From the NCBI RefSeq assembly GCF_027460265.1, contig NZ_JAPZBC010000001.1, positions 4,347,501 to 4,411,500 on the forward strand: a DNA stretch of 64,000 nucleotides, read 5' to 3'. The position numbers and the translations under genes are program-made. The notes below the pieces were generated by a model. That model had not been told where the DNA came from and searched no databases. It saw only the letters and a program-made list of their open reading frames with translations. The stretch is from Streptomyces sp. WMMC940. GTDB lineage: Bacteria; Actinomycetota; Actinomycetes; Streptomycetales; Streptomycetaceae. Below, in pieces: positions 1-8,059 of the stretch (positions are counted from its first letter, which is position 1; every line of letters begins with the position of its first letter).

Positions 1-122
1 GGCACTCGCCGCCCTGTAACGGCCGGCCCGTGCCCACCCGTTGGACGGACCCCGGATTGATACCGCGTTGATATGCCCGCACGTCTACCGGCCGGTATTC
101 CGCTCGCTGCATAGTGACCCGC

Positions 123-1070
123 ATGGTTTGCGAGAGATGCGGAGGGACGCACCGGGGCGCGCTGCCGGGGATGGTGCTCGACTCCTGCACCGTCGAGTCC
201 GTGCCGGCACACCGGACGCCCGGCGAGCCGGTCCTCGAGCGAAGGATGATGGCGGCGGGGGCGGCAGCCGTCCTCTCGCTGTGTCTGCTGGCGCTCGGAG
301 TCACGATCATCGCAACCGCCGGCGGCGACGGTGACGGCGAACGCACCGACGACGCGCGACCGGTCGTGGAGGACATCGCGCTGGGCGGGATGCCCCAGAG
401 GATCGGCCCGACGTTCTTCCCGGAGGACGTGCCGGAACCGAGCGCCACGTCCGCGAAACCGAAGCCCCGGCCCACGGTGAGGAAGCCGACACCGCCCGTG
501 TCCGCACCCGCCCCCGGGGCGGAGCCGTCCGTACCGGCCGACGCGTCGGCCGGGGACGCGGCCTGGTTCAGCGAGTGGGCCGGGCCGGGCTGCCCGAACG
601 GCGTCCGTACGCAGGGCCGTTACTCGGACGGCCGTGACGGCTGGTACGAGGTCGGCTCCGGCGGCCACCGCGGCAACGGGTGCGACGGCCGGTTCATCGC
701 CGTGCCGATGTCCGGTGCACGGGACCAGGACGGCGGCAACACGGTCACCTGGAGCTGGCACCCGGGCAGCGGCTACTCGACGTGCTCGGTCGCGGTACGT
801 GTGCCGTGGAGTCACCGTGAGGAGGACGTCGCCGGCGATCCGACGCGGTACCACGTCCTCGCTGACGCCCGGGACTCCGGATCCGTGCTCGCCGCGTTCG
901 AGATCGGCCAGCGGACGATGCGCGGCGGGTTGGTCGTCGTGAACGACCTGCCCGTCCGGGAGGGCGAGTTGGCGGTGCAGCTCGTGGACCGTGGCCGGAA
1001 CTGGGGGTACGGCGGGCGCGACGGGGCGCATCACGCGGCAGCGCAGATCCGAGCCGACTGCAGGTCATGA
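123..1070 (+). CDS. Zinc-ribbon-like membrane-anchored protein, unknown function (copy 1)
   Basis: The protein is about 315 residues. It starts MVCERCGG, so a CxxC pair sits at the N-terminus, but the second pair of a zinc ribbon is reduced to a single Cys (LDSC), unlike the downstream paralogue. One hydrophobic helix lies near residues 42-62, followed by a Pro/Ala/Lys-rich linker and a C-terminal domain of about 160 residues (EWAGPGC near its start, HHAAAQ near its end). A cytoplasmic ribbon and an exported C-terminal domain are inferred. The ATG at 123 is preferred over GTG at 114 because it aligns with the paralogue's start. TGCATAGTG lies 6 nt upstream, suggesting a leaderless transcript. 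Function is not recognised. Confidence 0.75.
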   Translation: MVCERCGGTHRGALPGMVLDSCTVESVPAHRTPGEPVLERRMMAAGAAAVLSLCLLALGVTIIATAGGDGDGERTDDARPVVEDIALGGMPQRIGPTFFPEDVPEPSATSAKPKPRPTVRKPTPPVSAPAPGAEPSVPADASAGDAAWFSEWAGPGCPNGVRTQGRYSDGRDGWYEVGSGGHRGNGCDGRFIAVPMSGARDQDGGNTVTWSWHPGSGYSTCSVAVRVPWSHREEDVAGDPTRYHVLADARDSGSVLAAFEIGQRTMRGGLVVVNDLPVREGELAVQLVDRGRNWGYGGRDGAHHAAAQIRADCRS

Positions 1071-1215
1071 GCCTTCACGCCCGGCTCGGCAGAGTGCAGG
1101 TCATGAGCCGGTGCACGGCGCGGCCCGGCTCCCGCTGAAATGCCGATCGCGGGGGAGGGCCGACTCCCGGTCATGGGTCGACTGCGGATCGTGAGTCGAC
1201 CGCGGATCACGGCGG
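1056..1215. repeat. Degenerate 18-bp direct repeats between the two paralogues
   Basis: Five imperfect copies of an 18-bp unit (first copy GACTGCAGGTCATGAGCC) begin at 1056, 1092, 1162, 1180 and 1198. The last three are exactly tandem. The first overlaps the 3' end of the upstream gene. The units share a GACT...GGTCATGAG-type core that decays downstream. They could be slippage products or protein-binding sites in front of the second paralogue. Confidence 0.6.
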
Positions 1216-1257
1216 TTCCCGCCCGTGACGCACGAGGTTCCTGCATAGTGGGCTGGT

Positions 1258-2106
1258 ATGGCGTGCGAACGGTGCGGCAGTGAAAGGCACACGCCTCTGC
1301 CCGGTATGAGTTGCCCCGACTGCGGATACGTTGCCCCGGTCGAGCGGCGTCCCGGGCCGTCATGGGTCGCCCGCGAGACGATCGCCGGCCGCATCTCCCT
1401 GCTCTCCCGTTTCCGCAGGGCTCTGTTGGCGGGCGGAACCGTCGTCGTTCTGGGCTGTTTCGTCGCGGCTGCCGCACTGCTCACCGGCTCCGACGGTGAC
1501 GGCGGGGGTGGTGCACAGGCCGCCGAGACCGACGTCCCGGGGCGCTCCATCCCGACTCGTGTGGGTCCGACGGAGCTGCCCGGAGGCGGGCAGTTCGAGG
1601 AGTGGGCGGGCCCGGGGTGCACCACGGGCACGTACCGTGAGGTGGGCCGTTTCGAGAACGGCGACGCCGCCTGGTACTCGGTCCGCCGCGGCGGCCGCAG
1701 CAATTCCGACTGCGACGGCAGCTTCACGGCCGTCCCCATGTCGGGCAGCACGGCCAAGGACACCCGGGCCACGGCCATCTGGAGCTGGAAGCTGGACGAC
1801 GACTACCGGACGTGCGCCCTCGAGGTGTTCGTCCCCAGGACCAACCGCGCCTCGGAGTCCGCCGGTGACCCCACCTTCTATCGCGTCCTCGCCGACCCGG
1901 ACGACGTACGGTCCGGCTACACCGGCTTCGGCGTCCGCCAGACCGTCCACCGCGGCGAGCTCGTGTCCGTCAAGAGCTACCCGGTCAAGGGGGACAAGGT
2001 CTTCGCGGTGCAACTCCTGGACCGCGGGCGGGACTGGGGCAGCGCCGAGCGCATCGGGGCGCACCATGCGGCGGCCCAGATGAAGCTGACCTGCGGGTCG
2101 GAGTAG
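1258..2106 (+). CDS. Zinc-ribbon membrane-anchored protein, unknown function (copy 2)
   Basis: This 282-residue protein is a clear paralogue of the preceding gene. The N-terminus has two Cys pairs (CERCG and CPDCG, residues 3-23), which form a plausible zinc ribbon. One transmembrane helix follows near residues 55-75, then a C-terminal domain of about 165 residues sharing EWAGPGC, CDG, AVPMSG, TWSW/IWSW, VQLLDRGR and GAHHAAAQ with copy 1. It lacks the long Pro-rich linker of copy 1. TGCATAGTG lies 7 nt before ATG 1258, the same arrangement as in copy 1. Both copies are probably separately promoted. Function is unknown; the paired Cys in the C-terminal part suggest an exported, disulphide-stabilised domain. 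Confidence 0.8.
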   Translation: MACERCGSERHTPLPGMSCPDCGYVAPVERRPGPSWVARETIAGRISLLSRFRRALLAGGTVVVLGCFVAAAALLTGSDGDGGGGAQAAETDVPGRSIPTRVGPTELPGGGQFEEWAGPGCTTGTYREVGRFENGDAAWYSVRRGGRSNSDCDGSFTAVPMSGSTAKDTRATAIWSWKLDDDYRTCALEVFVPRTNRASESAGDPTFYRVLADPDDVRSGYTGFGVRQTVHRGELVSVKSYPVKGDKVFAVQLLDRGRDWGSAERIGAHHAAAQMKLTCGSE

Positions 2107-2153
2107 AGCGGTCGGCCCGCCGTCCCGCCGCCTCGACGGATGACCACCCCCGT

Positions 2154-2181
2154 CCGTTCGTCATACCGGTACGACGAACGG
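2154..2181 (+). terminator. Hairpin terminator after copy 2
   Basis: A 9-bp stem (CCGTTCGTC 2154-2162 with GACGAACGG 2173-2181) encloses a loop that is itself palindromic (TACCGGTA). It lies about 50 bp after the stop at 2106. There is no U-run, as is usual for streptomycete hairpins. Confidence 0.55.
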
Positions 2182-2373
2182 GGTGCGGGCGCAGGGGGCA
2201 CGATCACGCCCGGACACACGACAGATGTGCGCCATTCGATGCGTTCGGTGCCGCCTTCAACGCGTTGAGTGACCGGCGGGGTTACTGTGGCGGCCGCTGT
2301 TGTTGTGATCAACGGGCCGCCCCGCCCGCTTCCGGCTCGCGGGGCGGCCCGCCACGACCGGACAGGTACGCCC

Positions 2374-3654
2374 ATGCGTCTCGCATCCCCCCGCCCCCGC
2401 CTCCTCAGGGCCGTCGCAGCGGCGTGTGTGCTGACGGCGCCCTTGGCCACCGCCGCCGCTGCGGGAACGCCCGCAGACGGGAACGACCCCCACCGTGCGG
2501 GTGAGGTCATCACCGTGACGACCACCAGGGTCGGTGCCCCCGGCAATCCCCCGGTGAGCGTCGTCCCCTTCACCGATGCCGTCTATGCCGACTGCTCCGC
2601 GGCTCCCGAGACAGCGCGCGGCTGCCTCACGGTCGGCGGGGTCGACTACCCGTACGAGATCGGCAAGCTCGAGGTCACCGTCGCGCAGTGGGTGGCGTTC
2701 CTGAACACCGCCGACCCCGACGGACACGATCCCTTCGACCTCTACGACGAGAGCGAGAGCGGCGCGACCTGGCCCAAGTACGGCCAGGTCGAGTTCTCCC
2801 AGGACGCCCGCAGGGGCCGCCACTACGCGATCGCCCGGCCGGAGTGGGCGGACAAGCCGTACGGCTTCGCGGACTTCCTCGACGCGGCCCGGCTCGTCAA
2901 CTCCCTCGTCAACGGCCGCGTCCTGGCCAAGGCCACCCGTACCGAGGGGGCGTTCACCTACGTCACCTACAAGGTGCGGCTCTCACCGCGGACCGAGCGC
3001 GGGATGTACGACCTGGACCGCCCGGACACGACACGGACCGAGCACACCGGCTTCGTGGTGCCGAGCCAGAACGAGTGGATCAAGGCGGCGTACTACGACC
3101 CGAACGGCGGGGGTACGAACTCGTACTGGAAGTACCCCACCAACCCTGGCGTCTTCGGCGACGGCGACGCGACCGCTCCCAGCCCCACGGTCCTCAACCC
3201 CACCACCGGCGACGTCACCAACGCCTCGACCCAGCCGCTGGCCTCGTACCACCCCTCCGGCGGCGCGGCCCCCACCTGGTGCCCGGCCCAGGTGCCGCCG
3301 GCCGACTGCGACACCGTCAATCCGCTCGGCCTGGACCCCGCGACCTACTCCGATCTCTACCAGGGCAGCCTCAGCACGGTCGGCCGGGCCCGCACCACCT
3401 CCCCGTGGGGGACCCGCGACCAGGGCGGCAACGCGGTCGAATGGACCGACACCATCACCCCGCCTCCGACCGGGCAGGACTTCGGCCGCGTCTGGCGCCG
3501 GCTGCACGGCGGTGTGTCGAACTCGGCGCCCTACCAGATGTGGCCCTCCGCGGTCGGACTGCAGCCGCAGGACAACTTCTTCTACCGGCACACCTATCCG
3601 TGGCTCGGCATCCGGATCGGGGTGGTCGGGGACGTGGGGCCGAAGGGGCCCTGA
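2374..3654 (+). CDS. Secreted SUMF1/FGE-sulfatase-domain protein
   Basis: The 426-residue protein begins with a Sec signal peptide (Arg-rich N-region, hydrophobic core, Ala-rich cleavage region near residues 25-30). It then shows the formylglycine-generating-enzyme fold signature: an early DYPYEIGKLEVTVAQW block, VPSQNEWIKAAYYDP in the middle, GGNAVEWTD and a late WRRLHGG...LGIRI block. The family contains Cys-to-formylglycine oxidases and non-catalytic relatives. The N-terminal strand motif resembles the exported, catalytically uncertain group. ATG 2374 is chosen because it begins the signal peptide. No sulfatase lies nearby, so the substrate is unknown. Confidence 0.8.
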   Translation: MRLASPRPRLLRAVAAACVLTAPLATAAAAGTPADGNDPHRAGEVITVTTTRVGAPGNPPVSVVPFTDAVYADCSAAPETARGCLTVGGVDYPYEIGKLEVTVAQWVAFLNTADPDGHDPFDLYDESESGATWPKYGQVEFSQDARRGRHYAIARPEWADKPYGFADFLDAARLVNSLVNGRVLAKATRTEGAFTYVTYKVRLSPRTERGMYDLDRPDTTRTEHTGFVVPSQNEWIKAAYYDPNGGGTNSYWKYPTNPGVFGDGDATAPSPTVLNPTTGDVTNASTQPLASYHPSGGAAPTWCPAQVPPADCDTVNPLGLDPATYSDLYQGSLSTVGRARTTSPWGTRDQGGNAVEWTDTITPPPTGQDFGRVWRRLHGGVSNSAPYQMWPSAVGLQPQDNFFYRHTYPWLGIRIGVVGDVGPKGP

Positions 3655-3819
3655 CGACCTGGCCCGGACCCCCGGCGGCGGGGCCACTTCGGCGAGCCGG
3701 GCGAACGGACGGACGGGACGCCTACCGCCGCCCGGGACGGCTCGAGTGCGGTCGCCGGGCCGGGGAGCCGACCTCCGCCAGTGGCGAGAGGCCGACACAG
3801 GACAGCGGGAGACGACGGC

Positions 3820-4452
3820 ATGAGTACCCTTGAGCTGACCATTCAGGCGACCATCGCGATGGTCCTGCTGGTCGACCCCTTCATCCGAGGCGTCTTCTTC
3901 CGTGTGCTCACCGACTACGAACCGGAGCGGCGGCGGGAGTACGTCGGCCGCATCATGGTGGTCATCGCGATCACCCTGGGCGGCGCGGCCCTGATCGGCA
4001 AGCCGGTGCTCGATGTGGTCGGCATCGATCTGTCAGCGTTCGGTTTCGCCGGTGGTCTGGTGCTCCTGCTGATGGGGTTCGAGATGCTCTTCGGCGGCGA
4101 GCCGACCCGGGCGCAAGGCGGTGCCGCGGCGCACGAGCAGCCGGCGCCGAGATCGGCCGAGGACTCGATCGTGGTGCCCTACGCCATCCCCTTCATGGCC
4201 GGTCCCGGGGCCATCACCACGGTCATCGGCATCGCCTCGACGGGGCGGGGCTGGTCGGGCACGGTCGCCGCGCTCATCGCCGTCGCCATCACCGTGGCCC
4301 TGATCCCGGTGGGACACCTGCTCCTGGTCGACAGGTTGAGGATGTCGGCACAGACCATCGCCATCGTCACGCGGTTCGGCGGACTGATCGTCGCCACGAT
4401 CGGGATCCAGCTCATGCTCAACGCGATCAGGACGTACTTCGGCCTCGGCTGA
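3820..4452 (+). CDS. MarC family integral membrane protein
   Basis: The protein is 210 residues with six predicted membrane helices. The first contains the family-typical VDPF motif, and a central loop (about residues 85-115) leads into VPYAIPFMAGPGAITTV, the hallmark second half of MarC/UPF0056 proteins. The family was named after the E. coli mar locus but has no proven transport function. ATG 3820 follows a GGGAG ribosome site. It stands alone, convergent with the regulator gene at 4733. Confidence 0.85.
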   Translation: MSTLELTIQATIAMVLLVDPFIRGVFFRVLTDYEPERRREYVGRIMVVIAITLGGAALIGKPVLDVVGIDLSAFGFAGGLVLLLMGFEMLFGGEPTRAQGGAAAHEQPAPRSAEDSIVVPYAIPFMAGPGAITTVIGIASTGRGWSGTVAALIAVAITVALIPVGHLLLVDRLRMSAQTIAIVTRFGGLIVATIGIQLMLNAIRTYFGLG

Positions 4453-4732
4453 GCCCCGCGGACCCCGCAGACCGGCACGCCGCAGCGGTCGGTCGGGCCG
4501 GCACCCGCGGCTGCGGCACGTACCGCCGCCAGGAGCACCTCGGAACCGGATCGGAAGCGGTTGACGGGTACCGGCGGAAGCGGCCGGGGTGGTCTCGTGG
4601 ACGGCGATGAGGCCGGGCGCAGCGGCCCGTGGCCCGGACGGCGGGGATCCGCGAAGGGGGAGCTGGGAGATGCGGAGCAGCCCGCCGATCCGGGGCACAC
4701 GTCGTGGCCCGCGCCCGGCCTCGCCTTCGCCG

Positions 4733-6115
4733 TCAGTCCGCCGCGCGGGGGCCGAGTACGAGGTCCTGGAAGCGCTGCTCCACCGGAGCCAGGTCGGTCC
4801 GGGCCAGTTCCTGGGGCCGGACGACGAGCCGGAGCTCGGGGGTCAGGGCGGGGTGGCGGCGGCAGGCGTCGATGAACGAATCCGCGATCAGGGCGACCAA
4901 CTGGCCCCGGTCCAGCTCCGTGACACGGGCCAGCCCGGAACCGATCAGCGGGATGGCGACCGGCTTGAACAGGCCGTGAACCGCCACCGAGGCCCACAGA
5001 CTCTCCAGGCTCAGCCGCAGATCACGGTCGCTGGACCTGGCTACCAGATCGTTGCCGAGCCGCGAATAGGCGATGGCGAACACCCGGCGGCCGTCGACCG
5101 GCACCACCACGGTGGTGCCCACCGGGTAGCGTACCCGTCGGCCCAGCGGCTTGGACCGTGCGCTCTCGGTGCCCACCGCCTTCGTCTTGCGCAGCCCCGC
5201 CCGCAGCTTGTCGTCCAGCAGGCGGCGCCGCCCGCCGAACAGCCGGTCGACGAGCTGGCTCTGCACGCTCTCACGGCTGATCACGAGATCCTCGGCGGTC
5301 TCGGTGTCGAAGGTGTCGGAGAACCCGATCACCAGGTTGCAGTCCTCTTGGTCGAACAAGTCGCCGCGCAACAGCACCACATCGGCCCGCTGCCCCGGCA
5401 ACGGCACCCGGTGCCGGAGCAGCTCCGCCCCGTGCCGGGCGCGGAGCTGCGCGCGGAGTGTGTCGAGGACCCGTGCGGCCTCGGCGTCGTCGGGGTGGTC
5501 GTGGGCGATCGTTTCGGCGACCGGCAGCGCGAGTTCCGGGCGCCCCAGGTCCGTCTGCACACGCACCAGTTCACGCCGGGCCGACTCCTGCAGGGCGGTC
5601 AGGCGGCGTACGAAGGGCACCGCGAACCCCTCGCCGCTCACCTCGGCCAGCGGTCGGCCGCGCACGAGGGACAGCGCCTCGGCAAGCCGGTGTGCGGCGG
5701 TTGCGGGCGGCGCGAGCAGGGCGTTGCTGACTATCGCGGTGAACCGCGCGCTGTCCAGTTCCTCGGGCCGCAGCACCAGACGGTAGGCGGTCTCCGGGCC
5801 CTGCACGGTGACCTGCTGCTCGGTGCGCAGCATGTTCGTTCCGACCCCGTCCAGGCCGGGTGCCAAGGCCCGCCGCAGCTCCAGGACCCGTTTCTGGACC
5901 TCGTTGCGGTTGCGCTGGTCCAGATGGCGGGGCTCGTCCGCGAGCCCCCACACGTCGCGACGCAGCTGCCGCACCGGCACAGCCTCGCCCTCGGCCGCCA
6001 CCAGACGGACCAGCAGCCTTACGGTCAGCGGCGTCAGCCGGACCGGAACCCCGTCGACTTCGAGCTGAACCGGGCCCAGGATCTTCACTTGGACACGTGC
6101 TCCCGCACCGGCCAT
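4733..6115 (-). CDS. SARP-type winged-helix/BTAD regulator fused to a macro domain
   Basis: This 460-residue protein has three parts. Residues about 7-100 form an OmpR/SARP-type winged helix (VQVKILGPVQLEVDGVPVRL). Residues about 115-235 form a helical BTAD-like region (FTAIVSNALL, ARRELVRVQTDLGRPELAL). Residues about 250-455 are a macro-like domain with GDLFDQ, VIGFSDTFDT, PLGRRVRYPVGTT, YSRLGNDL, PLIGSGLAR and LRLVVRPQEL. This macro subfamily matches what I know as the ThsA/Thoeris macro domain (formerly DUF6430), which binds NAD-derived nucleotides. ATG 6115 has a G-rich ribosome site; GTG 6145 is an alternative that would overlap the upstream region. It is divergent from a membrane protein carrying the same macro domain. 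A role as a nucleotide-sensing transcription factor is inferred. Confidence 0.75.
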   Translation of the reverse strand: MAGAGARVQVKILGPVQLEVDGVPVRLTPLTVRLLVRLVAAEGEAVPVRQLRRDVWGLADEPRHLDQRNRNEVQKRVLELRRALAPGLDGVGTNMLRTEQQVTVQGPETAYRLVLRPEELDSARFTAIVSNALLAPPATAAHRLAEALSLVRGRPLAEVSGEGFAVPFVRRLTALQESARRELVRVQTDLGRPELALPVAETIAHDHPDDAEAARVLDTLRAQLRARHGAELLRHRVPLPGQRADVVLLRGDLFDQEDCNLVIGFSDTFDTETAEDLVISRESVQSQLVDRLFGGRRRLLDDKLRAGLRKTKAVGTESARSKPLGRRVRYPVGTTVVVPVDGRRVFAIAYSRLGNDLVARSSDRDLRLSLESLWASVAVHGLFKPVAIPLIGSGLARVTELDRGQLVALIADSFIDACRRHPALTPELRLVVRPQELARTDLAPVEQRFQDLVLGPRAAD

Positions 6116-6197
6116 ACCCGTCGCCCCCCCACGGTTGAACGTCACTCTGCGTCAGGCATTGGTGACCGAAAGGCTATCATCGGGCCCTGGGGTAACC

Positions 6198-7184
6198 GTG
6201 AGTTCGGGTGATTCCGGCGGTCCGGACCCGAGAGACCCGATACGATCCCCCGACTCCTCCCGGCCGCGCGCCGAGCCGTGTCCGCGACGGCGGCCGGCTC
6301 GCCCCCGCTCCCTTCTCTTCCCGCGTCTGCCGCGTGGCGCGCGGCGCGCCCGGCAGGTCTTCGTACGCGACACGATGGTGGCGTTCGGCGGGCTGTCGGC
6401 CGTGCTGCAGGTCCTGGGGCCGTTCGTGCCGCACAGCGGTTCCGCCGCCGCCGTCGGGCTGTCGGTGGGGGCGTGCCTGGGCTGGGGGTTGATGCGGGCC
6501 CGTCCTGCGGCCCGGGTGCAGCAGGTGTTCCGGCGGCCCGACATGACGGTGGTCGTTGAGGCGGGCGACTTGTTCGACCAGTCGACCCACCTCGTCGTCG
6601 GCTTCTGCGACACCTTCGACACCCTGTCGGCCGGCGGCCGAGTCATCAACGGCGACAGCCTGCAGGCGCAACTGCTGGACCGCGGATACGGCGGCGACGT
6701 GGCCCGGCTGGACGCGGAGCTGAGCGCGGCGCTCGCCTCGGCCGAGCCCGTCGCACGCGAGGAGCGGGCCGACAAGCCGCTCGGCAAGCTCGACCGCTAC
6801 CCGATCGGCACGGTCGCGGTACTGGGCACTCGACCGCGGTTGGTGTTCGGCGTGGCCTACAGCCGGATCGGCAACGACTACGTGGCCGTCTCCGGGGTGG
6901 AGGACCTGTGGCGGGGCCTCGGCGGGCTGTGGGACGGGCTGCGCGCGCACGCCCAACTGGACCGGGTGGCCATGCCCTTGGTCGGCTCCGGGCTGGCGCG
7001 GATCGGCTATCTCGACCGGGACAGCCTCCTCCGGCTGATCCTGATGTCATTCGTGGCCCGCTCCCGGGAGAGCGCGATCTGCCGTGAACTGCGCGTGGTG
7101 GTACGGCCTGAGGAACTGGAGAGCGTCGACATGCGGGAGCTGGCGGCGTTCCTGGACGCCCTGGCGTCGGACCCGGACCGGTAG
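6198..7184 (+). CDS. Two-helix membrane protein with ThsA-like macro domain
   Basis: The protein has a basic, Pro/Arg-rich N-terminus, then two membrane helices separated by a short loop (TMVAFGGLSAVLQVLGPF and AAAVGLSVGACLGWG). A cytoplasmic macro domain of about 210 residues follows (AGDLFDQ, VVGFCDTFDT, PLGKLDRYPIGT, AYSRIGNDY, PLVGSGLARIGYLDRDSLL, LRVVVRPEEL). It is strongly similar to the macro domain of the divergent regulator. TM-TM-macro is the architecture reported for ThsA effectors of type II Thoeris, which damage the membrane after binding a TIR-made signal. The start is uncertain: GTG 6198 is preferred, TTG 6135 or ATG 6375 are possible. A TATCAT box lies upstream. The gene is convergent with a TIR-like gene. 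Confidence 0.75.
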   Translation: MSSGDSGGPDPRDPIRSPDSSRPRAEPCPRRRPARPRSLLFPRLPRGARRARQVFVRDTMVAFGGLSAVLQVLGPFVPHSGSAAAVGLSVGACLGWGLMRARPAARVQQVFRRPDMTVVVEAGDLFDQSTHLVVGFCDTFDTLSAGGRVINGDSLQAQLLDRGYGGDVARLDAELSAALASAEPVAREERADKPLGKLDRYPIGTVAVLGTRPRLVFGVAYSRIGNDYVAVSGVEDLWRGLGGLWDGLRAHAQLDRVAMPLVGSGLARIGYLDRDSLLRLILMSFVARSRESAICRELRVVVRPEELESVDMRELAAFLDALASDPDR

Positions 7185-7265
7185 CGTACGGACCGAACGG
7201 CGTGGGTACATCCGTTGGCGTACGAAGGGGCGGAACTCGGCGTCCCGCCCCTCTCGCACCGTCCG

Positions 7266-7958
7266 TCAGGCCAGTCGGCGGTATGCCGCGAGATTCCTGA
7301 AGTACGAGATGTCGCGCCAGTCCGGCCGGGTGTCGTCGAGATCGCACTCGGCGCCCTTGAGCCGTTCGACGATCTTCGAGACGGCGGCCTCGGAGCCGTC
7401 GAAGTGGACCACGTTGCGGCCCGCGAGGTCCGCGGCGGGCCGCACCTGGCCGACCTGCACGATGATCGTCCGCTCCGGATAGGCCATCAGCGCCATGCCG
7501 AGTTCGATCAGCACGTTCTGGCGGGGCTGGCCGGTCAACCGGTCCTCGTAGGGGGGCTCGTTGAAGCCCTGCAGGTGAGGATGGAGCATGGCGACGTCGT
7601 CCGGGGTGAGCAGCACGAGCGCCGCCTGCGCCTGCGACAGTGCCTTCTCGATGACCTCGCCGAGGAACGGAGCGGTCCCCCCGGTGGCCCGAACCAGCCG
7701 CTCCCACTCCAGCGGGCGCAGGTCGAGCCGGCGCAGCAGCCCGAACATCGCCGTGCGGACCTCCTCGTCACGGCCGTGCACGACGAAGACGCTGCGGCTG
7801 CGGCCGTAGTCCGCGCGCGCCCGGGCCGCGCGCTCAGCCTCCTGCTCGACGGACGGCTGTTGCTGCTGCGGAGTGTTGTGGACGTTGTAGCCGAAGTTGC
7901 TGTTCTGGCCACCGAATACGTTCTGGCTGTTGTCACCGAAGGTGTGGCCCTGGTTCAT
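7266..7958 (-). CDS. TIR-like (CAP12/Pycsar-type) protein with N-terminal Asn/Gln-rich motif
   Basis: The protein is 230 residues. Residues 8-25 are GDNSQNVFGGQNSNFGYN, followed by a Gln/Pro linker and a charged helix. From about residue 55 comes a TIR-like domain: SVFVVHGRDEEVR, LEWERLVRATGG, FLGEVIEKAL, AALVLLTPDDVA and RQNVLIELGMAL. The Glu of NVLIELG is the expected NAD-cleaving residue of this family (PF10137, linked to CBASS and Pycsar effectors). AGGGA precedes ATG 7958. An upstream ATG at 7979 overlaps the previous stop as ATGA, so translation is probably coupled. It is the last gene of a three-gene operon. Self-assembly through the motif is inferred. Confidence 0.8.
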   Translation of the reverse strand: MNQGHTFGDNSQNVFGGQNSNFGYNVHNTPQQQQPSVEQEAERAARARADYGRSRSVFVVHGRDEEVRTAMFGLLRRLDLRPLEWERLVRATGGTAPFLGEVIEKALSQAQAALVLLTPDDVAMLHPHLQGFNEPPYEDRLTGQPRQNVLIELGMALMAYPERTIIVQVGQVRPAADLAGRNVVHFDGSEAAVSKIVERLKGAECDLDDTRPDWRDISYFRNLAAYRRLA

Positions 7959-8059
7959 GGTCGTTTCCCTGTTCGTCATGATGATCGGCCGTCCTGCGGC
8001 TGGTAGTTGTAGCCGAAGTTGCTGTTCTGGCCGCCGAATACGTTCTGGCTGTTGTCGCC
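7884..8059. repeat. Near-identical 54-bp coding repeat in two adjacent genes
   Basis: Positions 7884-7937 and 8006-8059 match at 52 of 54 bases. The first copy encodes residues 8-25 of the TIR-like protein; the second encodes the last part of the preceding membrane protein. Both translate to GDNSQNVFGGQNSNFGYN plus flanks. Near identity at the DNA level suggests a recent duplication or gene conversion as well as protein-level selection. Confidence 0.9.

Noticed and set aside
6198..7958. Calling the macro and TIR genes a canonical Thoeris system
   Set aside because: The two genes are convergent, not an operon, and the TIR is of the PF10137-like class. The macro protein fits ThsA by architecture only, so the locus is described as Thoeris-like rather than named.
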